Origin: Candidatus Magasanikiibacteriota bacterium
Lineage (GTDB): Bacteria > Patescibacteriota > Patescibacteriia > Magasanikbacterales > GWA2-37-8
DNA: 8,547 nucleotides
Assembly: GCA_903858555.1 (NCBI GenBank)
Contig: CAIOJG010000052.1
Coordinates: 1-8,547 of the forward strand
Direction of reading: 5' to 3'
Below are positions 1-6,005 of the stretch, piece by piece. A model generated the notes under the pieces. The model saw only the letters and a list, made by a program, of their open reading frames with translations. It made no database searches and was not told where the DNA came from. The position numbers and the translations under genes are program-made. Each line of letters starts with the position of its first letter. Position 1 is the first letter of the stretch.

Positions 1-7
1 AAAAAAA

Positions 8-16
8 TGATAAAAT
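8..16 (+). promoter_or_regulatory. Possible extended -10 element upstream of the acetate--CoA ligase gene
   Basis: The bases TGATAAAAT fit the extended -10 form TGnTATAAT with one mismatch. A start about 7 bases downstream would fall near position 23, inside the left arm of the hairpin at 17-42, leaving a leader of roughly 25 bases before the ATG at 49. Any -35 element would lie outside the window. In AT-rich DNA such a match can easily arise by chance, so this is tentative. Confidence 0.3.
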
Positions 17-45
17 AAATCCGTATTAAACTATACGGATTTTTT
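17..45 (+). terminator. Rho-independent terminator-like hairpin abutting the next start codon
   Basis: Bases 18-26 (AATCCGTAT) and 33-41 (ATACGGATT) are perfect reverse complements. An extra A-T pair at 17/42 gives a 10-bp stem with a 6-base loop, and the right arm runs into a T-tract through position 45. It most likely ends a plus-strand transcript arriving from outside the window. The stem is AT-rich and modest in strength. The T-tract ends only 3 bases before the ATG at 49, leaving no room for a separate Shine-Dalgarno site. Confidence 0.6.
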
Positions 46-48
46 ATT

Positions 49-2148
49 ATGAAACTTGATTCCATTTTTTATCCAAAATCTATCGCCATTATCGGTGCCT
101 CGACTGAAATCGGTCATGTCGGCAACGACATTGTGAAAAATTTAGTTAAGCAGGGTTACAAAGGAAAAATTTTTCCAGTCAATCCTAAAGCAACTAAACT
201 TTACGATCTCAAATGCTATCCAAATATTTCGGCCATAAAATCTAAAGTAGATTTAGCCGTAATTGTCGTACCAGGTGGAGTGGTGCCGGCGGTGCTACAA
301 GAAGCGGCCAAGAAAAAAATCAAAGGCGCGATCGTAATTTCAGCCGGCTTTAAAGAAGTTGGTAATTTAGATTTGGAAAAACAAGTCAAAGACATTTGCC
401 AAAAAAATAATATCGCCTTAGTTGGACCAAACTGTTTGGGTGTCATCAATCCGGAAAATAAAATGAATGCATCGTTTGCCAACATCATGCCACCCAACGG
501 CAACATCGCTTTCATCTCCCAAAGTGGCGCGCTCTGTACCGCGATTTTAGATTATGCACAAAAATTAGATATTGGTTTTTCTAAATTTGTCAGTGTTGGT
601 AACAAAGCTCTAATGTCCGAAGCTGATCTTTTCAATTATTTGGCTAACGATAAAAAAACTAAAGTGGTCGCGATGTATGTCGAACAACTCACCAACGCCC
701 CAGCACTGATTGCTGCCGCCAAAAAACTCACTCATGGAAAAAATCCTAAACCAGTAATTGCCCTAAAATCCGGACGCACTTCCGCTGGCGCTTCCGCTTC
801 TGCTTCGCACACTGGTGCACTCGCCGGCAATGACGCGGCCTACGAAGCCCTGTTTGCGCAAAGCGGTATAATCCGCGTGGAAACTATACAAGAACTTTTT
901 GATTATCTCCGTGTCTTTACCCACAACGAGCTTCCTAAAGGCGACCGTGTGGCTGTAATCACCAATGCTGGTGGTCCAGGTGTACTCACTACGGATACTG
1001 TAATTTTGAGCGGTTTAAAAATGGCAACCATTTCAGATGCCACAAAAAATCAGCTTAAAAAACATATCCCACCATTTGCCAATTTTAAAAATCCAATCGA
1101 TGTGCTTGGCGACGCCCGTGCGGATAGATATGAAGCGGCCATCAACATTTTAGAAAAAGATAAAAACGTAGACAGCATTATCGTGGTGCTTACTCCACAG
1201 TCCATGACTGAATTTAGTAAAACCGCCCAGGCGATAGTCGCTGCCAAAATGAAAAGCAAAAAACCAATTGTTGCTAGTTTTATCGGCGGTCATTTGGTAA
1301 ATTTAGGTATTAAAATTTTACGCAGTCACGGCGTCTCCACTTTCAATTTTCCAGAACAAGCCGCTAAGGCTCTAAGCGCGCTGACCGATTTTAGATATAT
1401 TAAAAAAGAAAAAAATAATTCTCATTTTAAATTTAAAAATATCAACAAAGTGGCCATCAATAAAATTCTTGAGGCCTCCCACAAACGCGGACAGACCCTT
1501 TTGCCAGAAGTAGATTCGTTACCGGTACTACATCATTATGGCTTCCCTACTTTACCATCTCATATCGCCACCACCGCACAAGAAGCTCATGAAATTGCCA
1601 AAAAAATCGGCAAAAAAGTAGCCATGAAAATTGTATCGCCAGATATTTTACACAAAACCGATTCGGGTGGTGTAATGCTAAATGTTGCTCCAGAAAATGT
1701 CGCTATTGGTTTTAAAGAAATGATGAAGAAAGTGAAAAAAAATGTACCAACCGCCAAAATTGAAGGGGTGCTAATAAACGAAATGATTAAAGAAAAAGGT
1801 GTAGAGATGATTTTGGGTGCGGTCAAAGATGCCAGTCTCGGACACACGATTATGGTCGGCCTTGGTGGTGTTTACGTAGAAGTTTTTAAAGATGTAGCCT
1901 TTGGTTTAGCCCCACTCACGAAAAATGACGCTCTCAAAATGATTGCCAAATTAAAATCCAAAAATATTTTGGATGGCGCTCGTGGACAGACCGTGCTCGA
2001 CACCGAAGCCTTGATTGAATGTGTTGGTCGTCTCTCTCAGCTGCTAATGGATTTCCCAAATATTAAAGAATTGGATATCAACCCGCTACTTGTACTACCT
2101 AAAGGAGACGGCGTGAAAGTTTTGGATGCCAGAATTGTGCTTGAATAA
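49..2148 (+). CDS. acd: Acetate--CoA ligase (ADP-forming), fused alpha and beta subunits
   Basis: This 699-residue cytoplasmic enzyme should convert acetyl-CoA (or a related acyl-CoA), ADP and phosphate into the free acid, CoA and ATP, giving substrate-level ATP in fermentative metabolism. Residues 1-130 form a CoA-binding Rossmann domain (opening LDSIFYPKSIAIIGAS, later VGPNCLG at 125-131). Residues 150-290 are the succinyl-CoA-ligase-like domain with the SHTGALAG motif, whose His254 is the expected phosphorylated residue. Residues 300-450 are the second ligase domain. Residues 475-697 are an ATP-grasp domain with SPDILHKTDSGG, where His535 matches the second phosphate-relay histidine of the family. 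The length matches fused alpha-beta enzymes, and the ATG fits the family N-terminus. No Shine-Dalgarno site is visible. The gene converges on the next one with only 9 bases between their stops. Acyl specificity cannot be read from the sequence. Confidence 0.93.
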   Translation: MKLDSIFYPKSIAIIGASTEIGHVGNDIVKNLVKQGYKGKIFPVNPKATKLYDLKCYPNISAIKSKVDLAVIVVPGGVVPAVLQEAAKKKIKGAIVISAGFKEVGNLDLEKQVKDICQKNNIALVGPNCLGVINPENKMNASFANIMPPNGNIAFISQSGALCTAILDYAQKLDIGFSKFVSVGNKALMSEADLFNYLANDKKTKVVAMYVEQLTNAPALIAAAKKLTHGKNPKPVIALKSGRTSAGASASASHTGALAGNDAAYEALFAQSGIIRVETIQELFDYLRVFTHNELPKGDRVAVITNAGGPGVLTTDTVILSGLKMATISDATKNQLKKHIPPFANFKNPIDVLGDARADRYEAAINILEKDKNVDSIIVVLTPQSMTEFSKTAQAIVAAKMKSKKPIVASFIGGHLVNLGIKILRSHGVSTFNFPEQAAKALSALTDFRYIKKEKNNSHFKFKNINKVAINKILEASHKRGQTLLPEVDSLPVLHHYGFPTLPSHIATTAQEAHEIAKKIGKKVAMKIVSPDILHKTDSGGVMLNVAPENVAIGFKEMMKKVKKNVPTAKIEGVLINEMIKEKGVEMILGAVKDASLGHTIMVGLGGVYVEVFKDVAFGLAPLTKNDALKMIAKLKSKNILDGARGQTVLDTEALIECVGRLSQLLMDFPNIKELDINPLLVLPKGDGVKVLDARIVLE

Positions 2149-2157
2149 TTTTGGTGT

Positions 2158-2805
2158 TCAAAAATTTTGAATGTCCGAAAAATCATTATCGGTAAAAAAA
2201 CCTCTCAAGTAAATATTGCGTTTGGTATTTAATAATTCGATCAAAGAAATGTCCGATGCCTGAATTTTACCTTTATTCAAAATAGTCAGCTCTATAAAGC
2301 GCATCAAAAAATCATGTGATACTACCAAAGTATTCGTATCACAATTGAATAAAAAATCAAAAAAACTATTTAAACGTTCACAAATTTTTACCATTGATTC
2401 CGCATTTTCACCGTTATAAATGGCTTCCAAAACAGCGCTGTTTAAACCAAAAATACCAGCGCTTTTTTTATTCGCTAAAATATTTTCCAATTCAAAATAA
2501 ATTTCTCTCAGCTCTTCACACACTTCTATTTCAATTTTTTGATTATAGTTTTTTTGAATAAATTCGGCAATAAACCGACCGGTTTCTTGGCAACGACGAA
2601 ACGGACTAACATAAATTTTTTCAATTTTTTCTAACTGAATAATTTTAGACAGATCCTCGCTTAGATCTTTAGAGATATAATCAAAATCTAAATTAGGATC
2701 CAAAGTTTTTTTACCTAAATCGTTCAATAAATTTGCTGGCATTTGTGAATGATCTTTATACGGCAGATCAAGTTTTCCGTGTCGGATAAAAAATATATTT
2801 TTCAT
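2158..2805 (-). CDS. Histidine phosphatase (phosphoglycerate mutase-like) family protein
   Basis: The 215-residue product carries the catalytic pieces of the branch 1 histidine phosphatase superfamily. These are the phospho-accepting RHG motif at residues 8-10 (His9), the second arginine in SPFRRCQET (Arg70), an acidic stretch ELREIYFE near 98-105 that would supply the acid, and the second histidine in VVSHDFLMR (His164). The family contains phosphoglycerate mutases, sugar and nucleotide phosphatases and SixA-like protein phosphatases, so the substrate is unknown. No signal peptide or membrane segment is seen, so a cytoplasmic enzyme is expected. The ATG at 2805 is chosen because RHG then sits at the usual place close to the N-terminus. 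A GTG at 2856 in the same frame has a strong Shine-Dalgarno site but would add 17 atypical residues encoded through the upstream hairpin. It lies 68 bases downstream of the phosphotransferase gene and may be co-transcribed with it. Confidence 0.85.
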   Translation of the reverse strand: MKNIFFIRHGKLDLPYKDHSQMPANLLNDLGKKTLDPNLDFDYISKDLSEDLSKIIQLEKIEKIYVSPFRRCQETGRFIAEFIQKNYNQKIEIEVCEELREIYFELENILANKKSAGIFGLNSAVLEAIYNGENAESMVKICERLNSFFDFLFNCDTNTLVVSHDFLMRFIELTILNKGKIQASDISLIELLNTKRNIYLRGFFTDNDFSDIQNF

Positions 2806-2826
2806 AAAAATTTTAATGTTTGGTTT

Positions 2827-2858
2827 GGGTGCCCGGCGAAAAATATCGCCGGGCACCC
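2827..2858. repeat. GC-rich perfect 13-bp inverted repeat (strong hairpin)
   Basis: GGGTGCCCGGCGA (2827-2839) and TCGCCGGGCACCC (2846-2858) are perfect reverse complements separated by the 6-base loop AAAATA. It lies between the stop of the phosphotransferase gene and the start of the histidine phosphatase gene. Read on the minus strand it is followed by AAACCAAACATT and not by a T-tract, so it is not a canonical rho-independent terminator for the upstream gene. On the plus strand a short T-tract begins 9-10 bases after the stem, but no plus-strand gene precedes it. It could still act as a 3'-end stabiliser or a processing signal, or it could be a REP-like palindrome. The GC content contrasts sharply with the AT-rich flank on its left. 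Confidence 0.75.
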
Positions 2859-2873
2859 TTGCCCTCCTTTTTG

Positions 2874-5360
2874 TTAATGCGAGAGAATTTCCACGTATTG
2901 GCCTGGGCCGTTCACGCGAATTTTCATCCCGGTTTTGATGATGGATGTGGCTTGAGGAACATTGAGCACAGCGGCAAAACCCATCTCACGAGCATAGATT
3001 GCCCCGTGAGCGAGCATACCGCCGATCTCCGTTACCAAACCACCGCTCTTTCCAACCAGAGCCAATACAGGGGACCACGCCGGATCAGTAGTCACGGTGA
3101 CCAAAATCTTTCCCGGCCCAAGCAGGGCCAGAGATTCTTGATCGTCGAAACTACGCATCACCACCGCTTCGCCTTCGGTGACTTCGTTGGTGACGCCAAA
3201 CCCGTGAAGAAAATTTCCATCCGCGCTCGCTTGAGGATTTCCAATCTCCTCAAGAAAACGGGACTCGATGACTGCCGGCACATAAAGCGCGCGTTCGATT
3301 TTGCGCTGCTCTTTGCGACCTTGCGCCACTTCCTTCAGACGGTTTTGACACTCACTGCTCGCAAGCTCTTTGATTTCCTGCACGGACAAGTTGAAGATCA
3401 GATCTTCTTCCCAGCCGAGCAGATGGTTATTGAGTTTGCAAACCACTTGCCGCAGCAGATGATACGCCTTGAGGTATTCAAATTTTACCATCTCTCGCAT
3501 GGAAAGATAAGTACGAGCCATCTGAACCTCATGCGCGAGTTCATCTCCGCAATCACCGACTTGGTCGACCAACTTCCTCAGATGCTCTTGGCTTTTGCAC
3601 GTGTTTTCCTCAGTCTCTTTTTCTGGATTGCCGGTGGTTTGACCCACAAGCTGTTCCACGAGACCGGGATTGTCAGCGTACCGAGGCACACTGATTTCCA
3701 GTTGATGCAAGGCCATGTGGCCATACTCTTCAACCACCGCATGCAAGTCGAGTTCACCTTTGCGCACACTTGCCAACGCCGCGTTGAAACGCAGGTTGGG
3801 ATTTCGGCTCAGCGGAATACCGGCCGTGAGCGTGTTGAGATGGAAGTCGGCCTGATTGCCGAACAATCCCAGCAGCAACCGACGCAGCCGAGCGAAAGCG
3901 AAAAATCCCAGTCGCGCTCCTTTCACAAATTCGACGCACGCTTTTTCTCGCAAGAGATCGAGCAAGTGATCGAACTGTTTCAAAAGCGCGGCCGCGTCCT
4001 CGCCGCTAGGCTGCTGACGAAAAGCTGCGATGGCTTTGTGCCACTCTGGAATAAATCCCAGCTGACACTGCTCATCGACACTCTTTTCAAAAACCCGGAG
4101 GTTCTCAAAAAAAATGTCATAGGCCTTTCTCAGCTCTTTGGCTTTCTCTTCTCCGTACAAACCCGTCAAAAATTCCTGCGATGGATCCTGGTTGTACAAG
4201 ACCACTTCTGGATAATTGCCGAGCCGCTTGTCTGCCGCAATTTGATCAAGGTACCACCCGACCAACTTGCTGTAATCACCAAGACCAAAACCAGCAATGC
4301 GGTAGGTGCACGCATCATGCACAATACTGCAACGCGGTTGTCCTGACACCAGCCGAAAGAAACCCTCGTCGAGCTCTTCGCCGATGTCATAGCCCAGCTC
4401 TTTGCGTCCCCGTTGGATTGCGCCACCATGAGCAAAGATGTGATTGAACAGGCTGAGCGCCAGATGACACGGATGAGGTGTCAAAAGTTCAGCCACATTC
4501 TGATCGGACAGGATATCGTTTTTGACATCCAACCCGAGGCCGGCCAACCGAATCGCTTCGTTGTCCAAGCTGTCGGAAACAGTCGCGATGGTTTCTTCAC
4601 GCAGTTTGATGAGCCCGCATTCGGACTTGTTCAAAGTGGTGATGTCGCGACTCTGGAGCAGATAAAGCAGATCGGTACCTTTTTCATATGCCCACTCGAT
4701 GTCTTGTTCCTTACCAAAAAGTTGACGCACGCTTTTGGCGATTTGCACCAACTCGTTGATTTGGACTTGAGACAATTCCGGCATTTCTGCCCCTTCCTTT
4801 GCCATCAGCACGCCGTCTTCAGAGACGAAATAACGCGCCGGCGTCCGCTCACCGCTGACCAACGATTCTCCCACGCCTTCCACTGCCTCAATGACCATTT
4901 CTGGTTTATTGGGTTGCATTGGATTGGTAGTGAAGAGCACGCCAGCCACTTGAGCGTCCACCATTTCTTGGATCAAAAGGGACAACCGCCCCGCCGTGAC
5001 ACCCTGCTGTTTGGCGTAAGCTTGCACCGTTTCGCTGTCGCGAGCAGCACAACATTCTTTCACCGCCGAGAAAACTTTGGACTTGGGAACAAACAGAATC
5101 GTCTGATACTGCCCTGCCCACGAAGCCGTTTCTCCGTCTTCACCCACCGCCGAAGAACGCACCGCCCAACTGCAATTTTCATGCAGCTTACCCCGACAAT
5201 CCCGAATGAATTTTGATCTATTCAGATTGTCGACTTCAGTGGCCGTGAGCACAAAGGCGTTTTTCACCCTAAACCCAGCTTCCACCATTTTAGCCAGACG
5301 ATAGGCCTTACCGCCGATCTCCTGCTCAGAAACTTTCGCCGCGTCGTGTAAAGTAATCAT
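2874..5360 (-). CDS. PEP/pyruvate-binding phosphotransferase, rifampin-phosphotransferase-like architecture
   Basis: The 828-residue product has an N-terminal ATP-grasp (PPDK_N/PEP-synthase type) domain at about 10-240, with WAVRSSAVGEDG at 65-76, AGQYQT at 82-87, DAQVAGVLFTTNP at 135-147, DIEW at 220-223 and LLQSRDIT at 234-241. A long, mostly helical middle region (about 260-700) includes family-typical stretches such as YGHMALHQLEISVPRY (546-561) and WEEDLIF (650-656). The C-terminal swivelling phosphohistidine domain (about 719-825) carries TEIGGMLAHGAIYARE with catalytic His785. This order, without a C-terminal TIM barrel, matches rifampin phosphotransferase (about 860 residues) and not PEP synthase or pyruvate phosphate dikinase. 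By family logic ATP would phosphorylate His785, which passes the phosphate to an unidentified substrate; rifampin itself is not implied. AGGGG six bases upstream supports the ATG. Sampled lines are about 50-65% GC against about 30-43% in neighbours, suggesting transfer. Confidence 0.85.
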   Translation of the reverse strand: MITLHDAAKVSEQEIGGKAYRLAKMVEAGFRVKNAFVLTATEVDNLNRSKFIRDCRGKLHENCSWAVRSSAVGEDGETASWAGQYQTILFVPKSKVFSAVKECCAARDSETVQAYAKQQGVTAGRLSLLIQEMVDAQVAGVLFTTNPMQPNKPEMVIEAVEGVGESLVSGERTPARYFVSEDGVLMAKEGAEMPELSQVQINELVQIAKSVRQLFGKEQDIEWAYEKGTDLLYLLQSRDITTLNKSECGLIKLREETIATVSDSLDNEAIRLAGLGLDVKNDILSDQNVAELLTPHPCHLALSLFNHIFAHGGAIQRGRKELGYDIGEELDEGFFRLVSGQPRCSIVHDACTYRIAGFGLGDYSKLVGWYLDQIAADKRLGNYPEVVLYNQDPSQEFLTGLYGEEKAKELRKAYDIFFENLRVFEKSVDEQCQLGFIPEWHKAIAAFRQQPSGEDAAALLKQFDHLLDLLREKACVEFVKGARLGFFAFARLRRLLLGLFGNQADFHLNTLTAGIPLSRNPNLRFNAALASVRKGELDLHAVVEEYGHMALHQLEISVPRYADNPGLVEQLVGQTTGNPEKETEENTCKSQEHLRKLVDQVGDCGDELAHEVQMARTYLSMREMVKFEYLKAYHLLRQVVCKLNNHLLGWEEDLIFNLSVQEIKELASSECQNRLKEVAQGRKEQRKIERALYVPAVIESRFLEEIGNPQASADGNFLHGFGVTNEVTEGEAVVMRSFDDQESLALLGPGKILVTVTTDPAWSPVLALVGKSGGLVTEIGGMLAHGAIYAREMGFAAVLNVPQATSIIKTGMKIRVNGPGQYVEILSH

Positions 5361-5366
5361 CGTAAA

Positions 5367-5371
5367 CCCCT
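5367..5371 (-). promoter_or_regulatory. Shine-Dalgarno site of the phosphotransferase gene
   Basis: On the minus strand AGGGG lies 6 bases before the ATG at 5360, a near-ideal spacing. Most other genes here lack a recognisable site, so this one fixes the start and also sets the gene apart from its neighbours. A weak -10-like TATAAG at 5414-5419 lies upstream on the same strand but has no convincing -35. Confidence 0.6.
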
Positions 5372-5432
5372 GTATTGAATTGTCAAAGAACAGACACCAC
5401 CGGACTTCCTAAACTTATAGAAAGGCCGACAT

Positions 5433-5490
5433 AAAGATCTTTTAAAATAGTAAGCAAGTATCCCTAAAAGTTACTATCTAAAAGATCTTT
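5433..5490. repeat. Long interrupted inverted repeat (12 + 6 bp arms) in a non-coding spacer
   Basis: AAAGATCTTTTA (5433-5444) pairs with TAAAAGATCTTT (5479-5490), and TAGTAA (5448-5453) pairs with TTACTA (5471-5476). The two helices are separated by a small internal bulge (AAA against TC) and closed by a 17-base loop. Each outer arm also contains the self-palindrome AAAGATCTTT. The structure is symmetric and could form in DNA or in RNA of either strand. It lies upstream of the phosphotransferase gene, whose start is at 5360, and downstream of the TrpR-like gene's terminator. It may be an operator or a structured leader; neither is proven. Confidence 0.7.
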
Positions 5491-5518
5491 GTGTTGATCT
5501 TCCAAAAAGGGATACTTG
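5455..5518. repeat. Inverted repeat AGGGATACTTG whose left arm lies in the loop of the adjacent hairpin
   Basis: CAAGTATCCCT (5455-5465) is the exact reverse complement of AGGGATACTTG (5508-5518). The left arm sits entirely within the 17-base loop of the 5433-5490 hairpin, and the right arm lies 17 bases beyond that hairpin. In RNA this would allow a pseudoknot or two competing folds. In DNA it gives two opposed copies of one word. The core AGGGATACTT occurs a third time at 5902-5911, directly before the start codon of the TrpR-like gene. Confidence 0.7.
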
Positions 5519-5520
5519 AA

Positions 5521-5552
5521 ATAAAAAACACACTAGATAATATCTAGTGTGT
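5521..5552 (-). terminator. Rho-independent terminator downstream of the TrpR-like gene
   Basis: The stretch 5528-5552 is a near-perfect palindrome: 12-base arms around one central base, with ACACACTAG and CTAGTGTGT as the practical stem. Read on the minus strand it runs directly into TTTTTTAT (5528 down to 5521), the typical U-tract. It lies 76 bases past the stop of the TrpR-like gene and would separate that transcript from the phosphotransferase gene. On the plus strand the stem is followed by CAAAAACA, so it works in one direction only. Confidence 0.75.
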
Positions 5553-5628
5553 CAAAAACAACGCTAAAAGATATTATCTAAAACGATGTAATTCGCGCCA
5601 GTTTAATTTTGAAATTTGAAAATTCATA

Positions 5629-5901
5629 TTATTTTTTCTTGTTTAGAATCTGATTGAATCCGCCTTTTTTATCCAGCAACATCCGCGAACCGCGCGTGAT
5701 TTTGGCCAGCGAGATGCCTAAATTTTTAGCAATCTGACGCTGGGTCACTCCACTATGGAGCTGTTTGACTATTTGCCAACGCTTTACTATTTCTTCGTAT
5801 TCGTTGGGCGTCAACAGATCGGTCAAAAAATAATCTTGTGTCTTTTTATCTTTGATACCGCCAATCACTGCCAATAATTCGTCTTTATATTTTTGATTCA
5901 T
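5629..5901 (-). CDS. TrpR-like (YerC/YecD-type) helix-turn-helix regulator
   Basis: The 90-residue product is a small all-helical DNA-binding protein of the Trp repressor superfamily. The first half (LTDLLTPNEYEEIVKRWQIV, about 26-45) matches the dimerisation and ligand-side helices. Residues 51-75 form the helix-turn-helix, with VTQRQIAKNLG followed by the signature ITRGSR (68-73). In E. coli TrpR, arginines equivalent to those near 41 and 70 contact tryptophan. That ligand is not established here, and no trp genes are in the window. An in-frame ATG at 5940 would add 13 residues overlapping the promoter-like sequence; ATG 5901 gives the usual family length and is preferred. No Shine-Dalgarno site is visible: the bases before the ATG are AAGTATCCCT, a word repeated twice downstream. 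A regulator sitting beside repeated words suggests autoregulation, which is an inference. Confidence 0.88.
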   Translation of the reverse strand: MNQKYKDELLAVIGGIKDKKTQDYFLTDLLTPNEYEEIVKRWQIVKQLHSGVTQRQIAKNLGISLAKITRGSRMLLDKKGGFNQILNKKK

Positions 5902-5911
5902 AGGGATACTT
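5902..5911 (-). promoter_or_regulatory. Candidate operator word AAGTATCCCT abutting the TrpR-like start codon
   Basis: The 10-mer AAGTATCCCT (minus strand) ends exactly at the ATG of the TrpR-like gene. The same 10-mer occurs at 5508-5517 in the same plus-strand orientation and at 5456-5465 in the opposite one. Three copies in about 460 bp are far more than chance predicts for a 10-base word. The placement over the translation start would suit repression by the encoded regulator, but no binding evidence exists. Confidence 0.4.
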
Positions 5912-5930
5912 TTTGTTCTGCTGTAGCGGT

Positions 5931-5959
5931 ACACTAACACAGATAAAATATGTCGTCAA
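5931..5959 (-). promoter_or_regulatory. Likely promoter of the TrpR-like gene
   Basis: On the minus strand TTGACG (5959-5954) is followed after 17 bases by TAGTGT (5936-5931), preceded by TGT as in an extended -10. The -35 is a five of six match; the -10 hexamer is weak. Transcription would start near 5924, giving a leader of about 23 bases that includes the AAGTATCCCT word. Confidence 0.45.
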
Positions 5960-5967
5960 GAACAAGC

Positions 5968-5976
5968 TGTGGATAA
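5968..5976 (-). promoter_or_regulatory. Isolated perfect DnaA-box match
   Basis: The minus strand reads TTATCCACA, an exact match to the consensus DnaA box. It lies between the toxin gene terminator and the TrpR-like promoter. No cluster of further boxes or AT-rich unwinding region was seen beside it, so it does not indicate an origin. It may be a regulatory or titrating site, or chance. Confidence 0.3.
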
Positions 5977-5978
5977 AT

Positions 5979-6005
5979 AAAAACGACCACTGCTGGCCGC
6001 TTTTT
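5979..6005 (-). terminator. Rho-independent terminator of the toxin-antitoxin operon
   Basis: On the minus strand AAAAGCGGCC (6004-5995) pairs with GGTCGTTTTT (5988-5979) across the 6-base loop AGCAGT, using two G-U pairs, and the run of T forms the 3' tract. The stem begins at the stop codon of the toxin gene. On the plus strand the two wobble pairs become A-C mismatches, so termination should favour the minus strand. Confidence 0.6.

Noticed and set aside
2157..2171. Palindrome TTCAAAA-A-TTTTGAA between the converging genes as a bidirectional terminator
   Set aside because: The centre leaves one base for a loop, the stem is almost all A-T, and no T-tract follows on either strand.
2820..4346. 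A 508-codon open frame on the plus strand
   Set aside because: It lies antisense to the phosphotransferase gene, whose motifs and catalytic residues are clear. The translated plus-strand product shows no recognisable domain; it is a GC-driven shadow frame.
4413..5216. A 267-codon open frame on the plus strand
   Set aside because: Also antisense to the phosphotransferase gene's ATP-grasp region, with no recognisable motifs and no promoter or ribosome binding site of its own.
2874..5360. Calling the large phosphotransferase a true PEP synthase or a rifampin resistance gene
   Set aside because: The C-terminal TIM barrel of PEP synthase is absent, and the domain order alone does not establish rifampin as the substrate; many family members have other or unknown substrates.
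5381..5386. Perfect -35-like TTGACA on the minus strand before the phosphotransferase gene
   Set aside because: A -10 at 16-18 bases would fall on the start codon itself, putting the transcript start inside the gene; the only candidate there (TACGAT) is weak.
5433..5580. Repeats in the spacer as a CRISPR array or tRNA-like element
   Set aside because: Repeats are inverted, unequal and unevenly spaced with no regular spacers; no cas gene is present and no cloverleaf or anticodon arm can be drawn.
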